Shown: positions 51,932 to 61,260, numbered from the stretch's first letter. The stretch is DNA of 64,000 bases from Bin80 sp964291275 (GCA_964291275.2 OZ219799.1:372001-436000); one strand, 5' to 3'. Translations and numbers: made by a program. Notes: a model not told the origin generated them from the sequence alone.

Positions 51932-53812
51932 TTACGGGGATGCAAACGATCTCAGCAAAACCATCAAAACAGCTATATCCGCCGGGCTAACTCCACTGAT
52001 GCGTGAAGCCTGTCCAAGCGTTTCGGGTTGGATTTTATTCAACTTTTCCCGAGCCTCCATACTGATGTTGTTGATCGTCGCAAAATCGAAGCCAGCCGGG
52101 ATTTCCCGACTTTCCATACTGGCCATCTTTCTTGCTTCTTCCTCTTGCCGTACTACATAACCGGCATACTTCACCGAGGTCTCCACGAGCTGTTCCACCG
52201 GCTCCATCCCAGGTGCCAGAGTGACAATCCGATCGGCGACGCCAGCGGCCCGCAGGAGCTCCCGCAAATTGACCTCCGGGCGGCGTACAAGCTGGATTGC
52301 TTTCGTCGGTTCATTGATTGGGGTAGTTCCAATCTGTCGCAGATACGGATTAACGCTTTCTGGTGTGAGTGTGTCTTTCGACAACCTGTCAATGGTGAAC
52401 TTTACCGCATCACGGCGAGCCTGCATCCGGTTACATCGAGCTTCTGACACTAATCCAAGACGCTGTGCCAGTGGCGTAAGCCGCTCATCCGCATTATCCT
52501 GACGAAGCAGCATACGATGCTCTGCTCGTGAAGTGAACATTCGGTACGGCTCGTCTGTCCCCTTGGCAATCAAATCGTCAATCAAAACGCCGATGTATGC
52601 CTCAGAACGCCGAAGAATCACCGGTGTAGCTCCTTCAAGCGTACGAACCGCATTTATGCCCGCAATTAACCCCTGGGCTGCTGCTTCCTCGTATCCAGTG
52701 GTCCCGTTTATCTGTCCGGCGAAGAATAGCCCACGTACGTTCTTCGTTTCCAGCGAATAACGAAGCTGATGGGGAGGGAAATAATCATACTCGATCGCGT
52801 AACCCGGACGTAACATATGAACCTGCTCCAGCCCCGGTATCAGGCGGAGCGCCTCCTCCTGCACATCTTCCGGCAGGCTCGTTGAGAAACCATTAACATA
52901 CACTTCGGTCGTTCGACGGCCTTCAGGCTCAAGGAACAACTGGTGGCGCTCCCGTGAAGCGAACCGGTCAATCTTGTCCTCTATTGAGGGACAATACCTC
53001 GGACCAGTGCCTTCAATTCGTCCAGCAAACATTGGACTGCGTTCAAACCCCCTCCTCAACACTGCGTGCACATGCGGGTTGGTCCAGGTCAGGTGGCAGC
53101 TTAGCTGATCGTCTGTCAGAGAATCGGTCATAAACGAGAATGGCATGGGCTGCCCATCTCCGGGCTGCTCCTTAACCAAAGTGTAGTCGATCGTGCGACC
53201 ATCGACGCGAGGCGGGGTACCGGTCTTCAGTCGACCACTTTCAAACCCCAATTCCTGTAGCTGCCAAGTCAATCCCGTACTCTGACGTTCTCCCATTCTC
53301 CCGCCCCCGAATTGACGCTCTCCCACATGGATAAGCCCATTCATGAACGTACCGTTAGTGAGAATCACCGCACCTGCATGAAAGACCCGTCCGAGGCGGG
53401 TCCGTACACCATGAATTCGCCCTTCTACGACCTCCAGGGACGTAACCATGTCTGCACGCATATAAAGCCCCGGTATCTCTTCCAGGGCGGCACGGACAAA
53501 CGCGGCATACTCTATTCGGTCGGATTGTGCGCGTGGCCCCCACACAGCCGGTCCCTTGCGACGGTTGAGCATTCTGAACTGAATACCTGCTGCATCAGCA
53601 GCACGCCCCATTATGCCGCCACATGCATCAATCTCCCGCACAATGTGACCCTTGCCAATGCCACCTATAGCAGGATTGCAGGACATCCTTCCGATCGCCT
53701 CAAGACTCATCGTGATCAGGAGCGTGCGGGCCCCCATACGGGCAGCAGCAGCAGCAGCTTCTGTCCCGGCATGGCCACCACCAACAACAATCACATCAAA
53801 CCTCGAAAACAT
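51932..53812 (-). CDS. mnmG: tRNA uridine-5-carboxymethylaminomethyl modification enzyme MnmG
   Basis: 626 residues from the ATG at 53812 (MFSRFDVIVVGGGHAGTEA); an upstream ATG would add 23 residues and reach into mnmE. FAD binding is in VVGGGHAGTEAAAAAARMG. Conserved blocks: MSCNPAIGGIGKGHIVREIDACGG, RFGGGRMGERQSTGL-type sequence, FFAGQINGTTGYEEAAAQGL and the C-terminal helical domain (TLGQASRISGVSPADIAVLM) that binds MnmE. With MnmE it installs cmnm5U at tRNA wobble uridines. It starts 8 bp after mnmE. Confidence 0.97.
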   Translation of the reverse strand: MFSRFDVIVVGGGHAGTEAAAAAARMGARTLLITMSLEAIGRMSCNPAIGGIGKGHIVREIDACGGIMGRAADAAGIQFRMLNRRKGPAVWGPRAQSDRIEYAAFVRAALEEIPGLYMRADMVTSLEVVEGRIHGVRTRLGRVFHAGAVILTNGTFMNGLIHVGERQFGGGRMGERQSTGLTWQLQELGFESGRLKTGTPPRVDGRTIDYTLVKEQPGDGQPMPFSFMTDSLTDDQLSCHLTWTNPHVHAVLRRGFERSPMFAGRIEGTGPRYCPSIEDKIDRFASRERHQLFLEPEGRRTTEVYVNGFSTSLPEDVQEEALRLIPGLEQVHMLRPGYAIEYDYFPPHQLRYSLETKNVRGLFFAGQINGTTGYEEAAAQGLIAGINAVRTLEGATPVILRRSEAYIGVLIDDLIAKGTDEPYRMFTSRAEHRMLLRQDNADERLTPLAQRLGLVSEARCNRMQARRDAVKFTIDRLSKDTLTPESVNPYLRQIGTTPINEPTKAIQLVRRPEVNLRELLRAAGVADRIVTLAPGMEPVEQLVETSVKYAGYVVRQEEEARKMASMESREIPAGFDFATINNISMEAREKLNKIQPETLGQASRISGVSPADIAVLMVLLRSFASP

Positions 53813-53819
53813 AGATCTA

Positions 53820-55166
53820 CTATTTACCAATACAAAACCTTGAAAAAATCGCCCCAAGTACGGTTTCATTTGTAATGACACCGGTAATCATTCCAAGCTC
53901 GCGCGCAGCAGCGTGCAGATCCAGCGAAAAGATATCCGGTGGCTTATGAGCATCCAGCGCAGCTTTAGCACCCAGCAATGCCTCGTGTGCGTGCTTAAGA
54001 TGGTTTTTATGCCTTGCATTCATGACCGTTTTTGATACATCCGGGTTCCCGAAGATCTCAACAGCTCGTTTAACCAACTCACGCACAAGAGGAACGACAG
54101 CTTTTGGTCCATCCTTGGCACTCAACAGCAATCCCTCTCCTATATGCTGCTGTACAAGGTCTATTTTGTTACCCAATAAAATCGTCGACCCCTCTTCTAT
54201 CTTTTTCAACACATCAAGGTCCTCTTCTGTTAACCCATGGACCAGATCATACACATACACCACTATATCCGCCTTCGCTATTGTCCCATGAGCCCGCCGA
54301 ACGCCCTCCTGCTCAATTGCGTCCGTGCTTTGTCGCAACCCTGCAGTGTCTGTGAAGCGAAACCGGAACCCCTCAAACTCAGCATCAGCTTCCAAAACAT
54401 CCCTTGTTGTCCCCGGTTGCTCACTGACGATTGCCCGATCCCTGCCGGATAGACTGTTGAGGAGTGTTGATTTGCCTGCATTTGGCCGGCCGGCAATCAC
54501 CACACGAATACCTTCACGTACCACTGTTCCCAATCGAACTGAGCGAAGCAGCTCGTCTGTTTGACTCAATGCACTTTTGATCAGCTTTCTGAGCTCGGAC
54601 CGATCGACAAATTCAACATCTTCGTCCGTAAAGTCTATTTCCAGCTCCGCCAACGCACACAATTCGAGGATAGCAGTCCGCAATTTTTCGAGTTGTTCTG
54701 AGTAATGCCCCTCGTATGCCGCAAGCGAAGTCCGGTGTGCTCGCTCGCTGGTAGAATGAATCAGGTCTGCTATTGCTTCCGCCTGCGCGAGATCCATTTT
54801 CCCGGAAAGGAACGCGCGCTGTGTGAATTCACCTGGACAGGCTAACCGGGCCCCACTCTCGATCATGCTTTGCAGTACAAGCGCCGCCACATAATCTCCC
54901 CCGTGACAAGTAATCTCAACCACATCTTCACCCGTTGACGTGCGGGGCGCCAGAAATACCGTAGCAACCACCCGATCAATCCGGTCTCCGCCCGGACTTA
55001 CCCACATACCAATGTTTGCCGTATGGGACTCGACCGCCGTCAAGTCACGTCCAGTAAAGCAATCCGATGCTATCTGGCGAGCCTTGGGGCCGGAAAGACG
55101 AACAATTGCCAGCGCCGCAAGACCCGGTGCGGTCGCAATCGCCGCAATCGTATCCTGGGCGAACAT
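53820..55166 (-). CDS. mnmE: tRNA modification GTPase MnmE
   Basis: 448 residues. The N-terminal tetrahydrofolate-binding domain (IAAIATAPGLAALAIVRLSG, FLAPRTSTGEDVVEITCHGG) is followed by a helical domain holding the G domain: GRPNAGKSTLLNSL, a PGTTRD switch, DTAGLR and GNKIDL. The C-terminus ends FCIGK, the conserved CIGK tail. It works with MnmG on tRNA wobble uridines. The gene begins 6 bp after yidC, within one operon. Confidence 0.97.
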   Translation of the reverse strand: MFAQDTIAAIATAPGLAALAIVRLSGPKARQIASDCFTGRDLTAVESHTANIGMWVSPGGDRIDRVVATVFLAPRTSTGEDVVEITCHGGDYVAALVLQSMIESGARLACPGEFTQRAFLSGKMDLAQAEAIADLIHSTSERAHRTSLAAYEGHYSEQLEKLRTAILELCALAELEIDFTDEDVEFVDRSELRKLIKSALSQTDELLRSVRLGTVVREGIRVVIAGRPNAGKSTLLNSLSGRDRAIVSEQPGTTRDVLEADAEFEGFRFRFTDTAGLRQSTDAIEQEGVRRAHGTIAKADIVVYVYDLVHGLTEEDLDVLKKIEEGSTILLGNKIDLVQQHIGEGLLLSAKDGPKAVVPLVRELVKRAVEIFGNPDVSKTVMNARHKNHLKHAHEALLGAKAALDAHKPPDIFSLDLHAAARELGMITGVITNETVLGAIFSRFCIGK

Positions 55167-55172
55167 TCTGAG

Positions 55173-56963
55173 TTACCTACGACCTTTCTTTCCCCGTCGC
55201 TTTCCAGTCATCACCCTGCTCACCGGTTTGCGCCCTGCCACCTTTTTGACGGTGCTCTTCTGAGAATCGGGGGTTTTCTTTACCGATGTATTGATGAACT
55301 GCTGCTGCACAGCAGAAAAAACGTTATAACAGAAATAGTACAAACTTAATCCCGACGGCAATCCGTTGAATATCACAAAGATTATGCCCGGCATCAGGTA
55401 CATGAAAATTTTCGCCTGCGGTCCGGAGGTAGGCGTTGCTTGCAGTCGCATTTGTACAATCATAGACAGTCCCATGAGGACCGTAAAGCCTGCAACAAAG
55501 TCCCCGTAGAATGGAATGGAGAACGGAAGATGCAGAATCGCATCTGGAGCCGAAAGGTCGGCTGCCCACAAAAACCCCTCTTGCCGAATTTCGATTGACT
55601 GTTGCAAAAACTGCCAGAGAGCAATAATAATCGGGTACTGCAGCACCATAGGCAAGCAGGCACCGAGCGGGTTTGTCCCGGATTCACGATACATTTTGAT
55701 CGTTGCCTGCTGCTGTTTTTCTGGATTATCTGCATACTTCTCCTTTATCTCCTGCATCTTTGGCTGCAGTTCGCGCATTTTTGCCATGCTCTTGTAAGAA
55801 CTGAGCGTCAGCGGCAACAAAACCAATTTGATTAGCAGACAAAAAAGAATGATTACCAGGCCATAATTGGGGATGAGGCTGCTCAGAAAGGAGAATACAG
55901 GAATAAACACAGCTACTGCAAGCGGACGCGTCATCCACTCGAACATGTCCCAGCCATAGTCCACGATCCCGTATGCGCCTTCGTAGCGCTTGATTTTACC
56001 ATACTCAAGTGGACCCAGATACAGTCGAAACGTGTCGGGTGTATCGCTGGGAGGCCCCATGAACAGAGCAGCCTCGAAATTGACCGCTACCGTCGGATCT
56101 TCTGTATCTCCGATGCGCTCGCCCTCAAGAACAGCCTCGAGGGCAGGCCTGTCCGTCACGACCACCGCACCAAAATATTTATTCTTGATCCCAACCCAAG
56201 ACACGCTACCCCGCAGAACTCGCTCCTCCCATTCATCCCCCTGCAGCGTGATCCCTTCTACATCATTGCCGCTCCGTGCATATGCACCAACTTTGGTTAT
56301 TTCTTCTTTCCGGTTGTGCTCATCTTCACTAAATGGAATACCACCATACCATACAAGCTCATACCCCTCTGAGGTCTGAAAACCCGCCGGGTTAATGTGG
56401 GTCACTTCCAGACCAACTTCGTAATCACCCGGAGAAAATGTATAGGAGAACTGCAGACTGCCATCACCAATACCGGCTTCAAACACCACCGTGGCCGGCG
56501 CTGTCGTAGCATCGATCACGTCCATTGAGTCCCGCTGCACGAACAGCAAATCCCGCGTGTAAATATTTCGCGATCCGGGAGATTGAAATTCAACCCCGAT
56601 GGCGCCTCGGCTCGCACTGTCAACCAGTTGAACCTGTCTCACTTGATCAAACTGCAGAAACTCTTTCAGCTCGAAGCCTATGAGGGTTGCCCCCAAGTCT
56701 GAAAGTCGTGCGGTATACAAGTCCGTATCCACTACAATTTCACGTGCGGTGTGCACAGGTATGGTCTCCTGCACATCCTGCTGCTGTACAGGTACAGAGG
56801 CAGATTCCGGCAAGTCTACCGCGTTAGTCGAGTCTATCGAATCTGATGCAACCTGCTCCTCTTCAACCACTGGCTCTGGGGCCTGCGGTGGGGGCATCAT
56901 AATCATCCACACGGCCATAATAGCCGTGATCATGATGATGGCAATAATCGTATTACGGTCCAC
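55173..56963 (-). CDS. yidC: membrane protein insertase YidC
   Basis: 596 residues. TM1 is at about 4-22 (IIAIIMITAIMAVWMIMM), followed by an acidic proline-rich linker and the periplasmic beta-supersandwich domain to about residue 335. The conserved insertase core has SSLIPNYGLVIILFCLLIKLVLLPLT, SYKSMAKMRELQPKMQEI, SGTNPLGACLPMVLQ and FYFCYNVFSAVQQQ-like helices. A basic tail (KKVAGRKPVSRVMTGKRRGKKGRR) probably contacts ribosomes. It inserts proteins into the inner membrane with or without SecYEG. Confidence 0.96.
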   Translation of the reverse strand: MDRNTIIAIIMITAIMAVWMIMMPPPQAPEPVVEEEQVASDSIDSTNAVDLPESASVPVQQQDVQETIPVHTAREIVVDTDLYTARLSDLGATLIGFELKEFLQFDQVRQVQLVDSASRGAIGVEFQSPGSRNIYTRDLLFVQRDSMDVIDATTAPATVVFEAGIGDGSLQFSYTFSPGDYEVGLEVTHINPAGFQTSEGYELVWYGGIPFSEDEHNRKEEITKVGAYARSGNDVEGITLQGDEWEERVLRGSVSWVGIKNKYFGAVVVTDRPALEAVLEGERIGDTEDPTVAVNFEAALFMGPPSDTPDTFRLYLGPLEYGKIKRYEGAYGIVDYGWDMFEWMTRPLAVAVFIPVFSFLSSLIPNYGLVIILFCLLIKLVLLPLTLSSYKSMAKMRELQPKMQEIKEKYADNPEKQQQATIKMYRESGTNPLGACLPMVLQYPIIIALWQFLQQSIEIRQEGFLWAADLSAPDAILHLPFSIPFYGDFVAGFTVLMGLSMIVQMRLQATPTSGPQAKIFMYLMPGIIFVIFNGLPSGLSLYYFCYNVFSAVQQQFINTSVKKTPDSQKSTVKKVAGRKPVSRVMTGKRRGKKGRR

Positions 56964-56966
56964 TCT

Positions 56967-57383
56967 TTACCCCTCCTGATAGTTATTTAGTTTAATGCCC
57001 AGGCTGCGCATTGCCTGCACTATATCTTTTGACAGTTTTTCGACTTGCTTAGGGCTGCGCACAAGGATCATTAGTATTAACGACTCCGCCGAAGGAAAAG
57101 ATTGGGTGTCTATCAGAGATTGATGCGTTCGCCAGACTTCGCGCATGCATCGTCTCAGTCGATTACGCTGAACAGCATTCCTGCACCGGCCGGGTGCAAA
57201 TCCAACCTGCACCGGCATGACCGTCCCCGTTGCGGAACGAGGAACAAAACGATACAAGATCCGGACATTTCCTGTTACTACAGACTCCACGTCCGGGTTT
57301 GACCGGTCAAAAAGCGATTTGATCAGCCGACGACGCTTTAAGCGCATCGAACGCGGAAACCGCTGCACAGGCGCCGTTTCCAT
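56967..57383 (-). CDS. rnpA: ribonuclease P protein component
   Basis: 138 residues. The RNase P protein motif RNAVQRNRLRRCMREVWR, near residues 70-87, sits in the middle of a highly basic protein beginning RFPRSMRLKRRRLIKSLF. It binds the catalytic RNase P RNA and precursor tRNA 5' leaders. It starts 3 bp after rpmH and is followed 3 bp later by yidC. Confidence 0.93.
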   Translation of the reverse strand: METAPVQRFPRSMRLKRRRLIKSLFDRSNPDVESVVTGNVRILYRFVPRSATGTVMPVQVGFAPGRCRNAVQRNRLRRCMREVWRTHQSLIDTQSFPSAESLILMILVRSPKQVEKLSKDIVQAMRSLGIKLNNYQEG

Positions 57384-57386
57384 AAA

Positions 57387-57542
57387 TTACTTACCAACAT
57401 AACGATCGCTCACTGAGAGACTCTTGCGTCCTTTTCGGCGACGTCTCGCCAGCACATTGCGGCCGTCCTTATCTGCCATCCTCGAGCGAAAGCCGTGCTT
57501 ATTGCGACGCTTTCGCCGACTTGGCTGGTAGGTGCGTTTCAT
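57387..57542 (-). CDS. rpmH: 50S ribosomal protein L34
   Basis: 51 residues, below the usual ORF length cut-off. It reads MKRTYQPSRRKRRNKHGFRS and later RNVLARRRRKGRKSLSVSD, the universal L34 sequence pattern. The gene is the first of the rpmH-rnpA-yidC-mnmE-mnmG operon and its promoter must lie in 57543-57640. Confidence 0.97.
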   Translation of the reverse strand: MKRTYQPSRRKRRNKHGFRSRMADKDGRNVLARRRRKGRKSLSVSDRYVGK

Positions 57543-57605
57543 GAAGCGCTACTATTTTTGAATTATGGAACCTTATGCCGTGCATTTCGCTTCAGCTGAA
57601 GCCTC

Positions 57606-57633
57606 CTAGTATAGGGTTTTTTTGCTATACTAG
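57606..57633. promoter_or_regulatory. hairpin/promoter region between rpmH and the tRNA genes
   Basis: CTAGTATAG at 57606-57614 and CTATACTAG at 57625-57633 form a perfect 9-bp inverted repeat around a T-rich loop. A 12-bp palindrome CTTCAGCTGAAG lies just upstream (about 57589-57600). The arms contain TATACT-like boxes in both directions, so divergent promoters for rpmH and for the tRNAs are a reasonable reading. Confidence 0.45.
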
Positions 57634-57685
57634 CTGCCCGGCGTTATCTTTAACGTCCTTAGTGTGTGTTTTGCTTCTTTTTCCT

Positions 57686-57761
57686 GCGGGAATAGCTCAA
57701 TCGGTAGAGCGTCAGCTTCCCAAGCTGAAGGTCGCGGGTTCGATTCCCGTTTCCCGCTCCA
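57686..57761 (+). tRNA. tRNA-Gly, anticodon CCC
   Basis: 76 bases including an encoded CCA end. The acceptor stem GCGGGAA pairs with TTCCCGC; the D arm is GCTC AATCGGTA GAGC; the anticodon stem TCAGC/GCTGA encloses the loop TTCCCAA (anticodon CCC, reads GGG); the T arm is GCGGG TTCGATT CCCGT. Discriminator base T. Confidence 0.95.
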
Positions 57762-57763
57762 CC

Positions 57764-57838
57764 GGGCGGTTAGCTCAGTTGGTTTAGAGCGCCTGCCTTA
57801 CAAGCAGGAGGTCGGGGGTTCGAATCCCTCACCGCCCA
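57764..57838 (+). tRNA. tRNA-Val, anticodon TAC
   Basis: 75 bases, two bases after the tRNA-Gly. The acceptor stem GGGCGGT pairs with ACCGCCC; D arm GCTC...GAGC; anticodon stem CCTGC/GCAGG encloses CTTACAA (anticodon TAC, reads GTA); T arm GGGGG TTCGAAT CCCTC. The CCA end is not encoded (ACAT follows), unlike the neighbouring tRNA. Confidence 0.94.
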
Positions 57839-58012
57839 CATCTTTACCCAATTCACAGCTCCTTGTTCTCTGCCCAGTCAGGATAGGGACCGCCTTCCGA
57901 ACTGCATAGTACGCCTGTCTAAGACTTCTGCCGTAACCAGACACCTGCGTCGCGTATCTCTGGCATAAAAATCAGCCCCAGACACGCTTGCGAACCAACA
58001 GAAGGAGTTGTT

Positions 58013-58168
58013 ATGAGAAAAATCCACTACCATGACAAAGATGCTGAAGGCTTCCCAGCGGAAGAAATCAGCACCATCAACTATGCCGTGGCTTCTTTTT
58101 CGGGTTGCGGTCTCGCACCCTCTCCTCCCGATCAGGTTGCATTCTCCGCTGGTTCAGTTCATCAATGA
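58013..58168 (+). CDS. possible small protein, 51 residues
   Basis: The ATG at 58013 follows a strong Shine-Dalgarno (AAGGAG, 8 bases before), rare in this window. The product begins MRKIHYHDKDAEGFPAEEIS. The last 30 codons are antisense to the end of the DEAD-box helicase gene. I recognise no family. It may be a real leader or small protein, or a start whose original 3' part was lost. Confidence 0.35.
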   Translation: MRKIHYHDKDAEGFPAEEISTINYAVASFSGCGLAPSPPDQVAFSAGSVHQ

Positions 58169-59540
58169 GCATAGCCATAAGCTCTGGCTCTTCTTCTGCC
58201 AATGCCTTGGCCATTGGAATGAATCGTGCCAGACGCTCGCGTTCCAGGTTGGTCTTGGTACGGAATTGTTCTTCAAGAACGATCGTTACGCGCTGTGTCG
58301 TGCGCACAGCGATCTCTTCGGGACTCGGCAACTCTCTTTTTTCCATGTTGATATCAAATCGATGAGCAAGGGCCTTTAGTCGAGCCTCTTCTTCCCAAGT
58401 TGCAAGAGTAATGGCTACACCAGCCTTTCCGGCTCGAGCAGTTCTGCCCGTGCGATGAATATATAATTGTGCCTCAAGCGGCACCTCAGCCTGTAACACG
58501 TGACTCAGTTCCGAAATATCTATACCCCTTGCCGCCACATCGGTAGCAACCAGAAGGCGGATTTGGCCCCTTCGTAACCGATTCATAGCCTTTTCCCGCG
58601 CATGCTGACTATAGTCCCCACTGATTGCTGCAGCACTAAAACCATAATTGCAGAGAAAATCCGTCAGAAAAGACACTTCGCGCCGCGTATTTGAAAAAAT
58701 TATCGCTGAATCCGGGTTCTCGAACTCTATCAGACTGGCCAACGCGCGTGCCCGATCCATTGAGTTGTTGATCTTATAGTAACGATGATCAATCGTCACC
58801 ACACCGACTCCATCAGCACTGAGCCCGAGAAACTGAGCATTCTCCAAAAACTCCCTCCCCAACAGTCGCACTTTCGGAGGCATCGTTGCACTGAACATGC
58901 ATGTATGCCGTTTACCAGGCAGATAAGACTTCAGGGCCACCATAGCCGGATAGAAGCCCATGGACAACATCTCGTCGGCCTCATCAAGAACAAACAGACG
59001 CAGTTTAGTAAATGTGAATGTTCGGCGCTGCAGGTGATCCAGAATCCGTCCCGGCGTACCAATTACAACCTGACATCCTGCCGCAAGCCCTTTCGTCTGG
59101 GGCTGATACTTCACGCCCCCGTAAACCAGGGTAGCTTTGAGCTTCCCCGGAAATGGATTTAGTCGCTTGAACTCATCATATATCTGACCTGCCAGCTCTC
59201 TCGTCGGCGCAAGCACAAGTGCCTGCGCACCACGCGCTGACGGATCCAGTTTGTCAAACATGGGCAAAAGGAACGCCCCTGTCTTCCCGGATCCGGTCCG
59301 AGATTGTACGATCAAATCCCTGCCCCTAACCATGTGCGGAATTGCACGTGCCTGTACGGGCATCAGGCCAGGCCAATTGCTTTTCTCGAACGCAGCATGA
59401 GCCCATTGACCAAGAGAGTCGGCCGTCGACTCCTCAACCTCCGGATCCACTGTGTCAAAGGCGCGCTCTGCAGCGGATTCCCTGCTGGCCTCCTGGGCCC
59501 GCGAAGTGAAATCAAGATGTGTAGTAAAAGGTTTTGTCAC
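58077..59540 (-). CDS. DEAD-box RNA helicase
   Basis: 487 residues. Motifs in order: PVQARAIPHMVRGRDLIVQS (Q motif and motif I region SRTGSGKTG), APTRELAGQ, IGTPGRILDHL, VLDEADEMLSMGF, FSATMPP, then IIFSNTR, VATDVAARGIDI and YIHRTGRTARAGKAG. The C-terminal 100 residues end in a basic RMQPDREERVRDRNPKKK tail, typical of CsdA/RhlE-type helicases that act in ribosome assembly or mRNA decay. It follows fabG by a few bases and may be co-transcribed with the fatty acid genes. Confidence 0.94.
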   Translation of the reverse strand: MTKPFTTHLDFTSRAQEASRESAAERAFDTVDPEVEESTADSLGQWAHAAFEKSNWPGLMPVQARAIPHMVRGRDLIVQSRTGSGKTGAFLLPMFDKLDPSARGAQALVLAPTRELAGQIYDEFKRLNPFPGKLKATLVYGGVKYQPQTKGLAAGCQVVIGTPGRILDHLQRRTFTFTKLRLFVLDEADEMLSMGFYPAMVALKSYLPGKRHTCMFSATMPPKVRLLGREFLENAQFLGLSADGVGVVTIDHRYYKINNSMDRARALASLIEFENPDSAIIFSNTRREVSFLTDFLCNYGFSAAAISGDYSQHAREKAMNRLRRGQIRLLVATDVAARGIDISELSHVLQAEVPLEAQLYIHRTGRTARAGKAGVAITLATWEEEARLKALAHRFDINMEKRELPSPEEIAVRTTQRVTIVLEEQFRTKTNLERERLARFIPMAKALAEEEPELMAMLIDELNQRRMQPDREERVRDRNPKKKPRHS

Positions 59541-59543
59541 AAG

Positions 59544-60272
59544 CTACATGGCTAAACCGCCGTCAACACTAAGAACTTGGCCAGTTATGTATGCTGCCTC
59601 CTTGGAGGCCAGAAATAATACCGGAGCTGCAATTTCCTCAGACACGGCAGTTCGACGAACGGGAATCGTACTAAGCATTTTCTCTTTCACCTTCTCGTTG
59701 AGTCCTCCCGTCATATCTGTTTCTACATACCCGGGAGCAACAACATTCACCGTAACTCCACGCGCGGCAAGTTCCTTGGCCAAACTCTTCGAAATACCGA
59801 TAATCCCCGCCTTGGAAGCAGCATAGTTCGCCTGACCTGGATTTCCTGTAAGTCCAATGATTGATGAAATATTGATAATTCGCCCATAACGCTGACGCAT
59901 CATGGTCCGATAAACCGCCTTGCTGTAATTAAAAACGCTTTTGAGGTTTGCACTGATAACGGCATCCCAGTCCGACTCACTCATACGCATAAGCAGATTG
60001 TCCCGGTTGATGCCCGCATTGTTAACCAGAATATCCACGCCCCCCCACGCCTCTACCACCTTTGCCACTGCCCGCTCCGCACTCTCAAAGTCCGCAGCGT
60101 CACACTGGAAGGCAAGCCCCCCAATGGCTTCTTTAAGCTCTTCCGCAACAGCCACACTGCTTCGATAGGTAAAAGCAACCCGTGCGCCTTGGCCTGCAAA
60201 CGCCTCAACAATTGCGCGGCCGATGCCGCGGGTTCCTCCAGTTACGAGAATTCTGGACTCTTTGAATTCCAT
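59544..60272 (-). CDS. fabG: 3-oxoacyl-[acyl-carrier-protein] reductase
   Basis: 242 residues of the short-chain dehydrogenase family: NADPH-binding TGGTRGIGRAIVEAF, NNAGINRDNLLMRM, catalytic Ser in INISSIIGLTGNPGQ, YAASKAGIIG (catalytic Tyr and Lys) and VAPGYVETDMT. It reduces 3-oxoacyl-ACP in fatty acid elongation. It follows fabD by 15 bp. An acpP gene usually comes next in this kind of operon; here the DEAD-box helicase gene is next instead. Confidence 0.95.
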   Translation of the reverse strand: MEFKESRILVTGGTRGIGRAIVEAFAGQGARVAFTYRSSVAVAEELKEAIGGLAFQCDAADFESAERAVAKVVEAWGGVDILVNNAGINRDNLLMRMSESDWDAVISANLKSVFNYSKAVYRTMMRQRYGRIINISSIIGLTGNPGQANYAASKAGIIGISKSLAKELAARGVTVNVVAPGYVETDMTGGLNEKVKEKMLSTIPVRRTAVSEEIAAPVLFLASKEAAYITGQVLSVDGGLAM

Positions 60273-60287
60273 GACTTGTTGCTATGA

Positions 60288-61232
60288 TCACTCAGACACA
60301 AACGTGGCAACGGCTTTGGCCGTACCAATGGAAGTGGCTTTTACCTTCCGTCCCAGCGTGCGTCGCACCAGACCACTCAGAACACGCCCAGGCCCCACTT
60401 CTATAAAATGCAGGTCTTCCGGCATATTCTGAAGTGACTGAAACCACCTTACTGGACTGGTAAGCTGCTCAAGCATGCGAGCTCGGATATGTTCCGGGTC
60501 CCGGGCTGGTTGTGCCGTCACATTAAGATATATCGGACACACAGGTGGCTTGAGTGTCACGCTGGCCAACTCCTGTGCCAGAGCCTCCCGTGCTGCCGAA
60601 ACCAATGGGGAATGAAATGCTCCACTCACCGGCAATTGTACCAGCCTCCGTGCTCCTGCACTCTTTAATGCGCTTTCCGCCAACTGCAATGCCCCTTCAT
60701 CACCGGAAATAACCACCTGTCCCGGTGCATTGTAATTCGCACACACAACTATGCTTTCACTGGTACTGACCTCTTCACATGCAGACTCCACTGCCTCGGC
60801 CGACAAACCAACGACTGCGGTCATGCCTGCAGGGCGCCCCTGACCAGCCATAGCCATAAGCTCTCCCCTGCGACGTACCAGACGCAGACCATCTTCAAAT
60901 GAAAGGGCCCCGCATGCGTGCAATGCGCTGTACTCTCCAACGCTATGCCCCGCCACTAGGTCCGGCGACAGCCTCAAGGCCGCCAGTATCGCTATGGAGT
61001 GTGTGTAGAGTGCCGGTTGACAGATTGCCGTATGCGTCAACTTCTCAAGCGCCTGTGCACCATCCTCATCATTGCTCCCAAAACAGTAATCCGTGAGCGA
61101 AAAACCCAGCACATCGTTCGCAGTATCAAAAACGATCCTGGACTCTGGGATCGTTTCAAATAGGTCCAGGCCCATACCAACAACCTGCGATCCCTGTCCA
61201 GGAAACAATGTAGCAATTTTTATCTCAGCCAT
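60288..61232 (-). CDS. fabD: malonyl-CoA:ACP transacylase
   Basis: 314 residues. LFPGQGSQVVGMGLDL at the N-terminus, nucleophilic serine in VAGHSVGEYSALHA, and VSGAFHSPLVSAA with the catalytic His. It loads malonyl groups onto acyl carrier protein. It lies between fabH (28 bp upstream) and fabG, within the plsX-fabH-fabD-fabG operon. Confidence 0.96.
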   Translation of the reverse strand: MAEIKIATLFPGQGSQVVGMGLDLFETIPESRIVFDTANDVLGFSLTDYCFGSNDEDGAQALEKLTHTAICQPALYTHSIAILAALRLSPDLVAGHSVGEYSALHACGALSFEDGLRLVRRRGELMAMAGQGRPAGMTAVVGLSAEAVESACEEVSTSESIVVCANYNAPGQVVISGDEGALQLAESALKSAGARRLVQLPVSGAFHSPLVSAAREALAQELASVTLKPPVCPIYLNVTAQPARDPEHIRARMLEQLTSPVRWFQSLQNMPEDLHFIEVGPGRVLSGLVRRTLGRKVKATSIGTAKAVATFVSE

Positions 61233-61260
61233 CGACCTCCGCTATTTCCGGGTTTCTATC

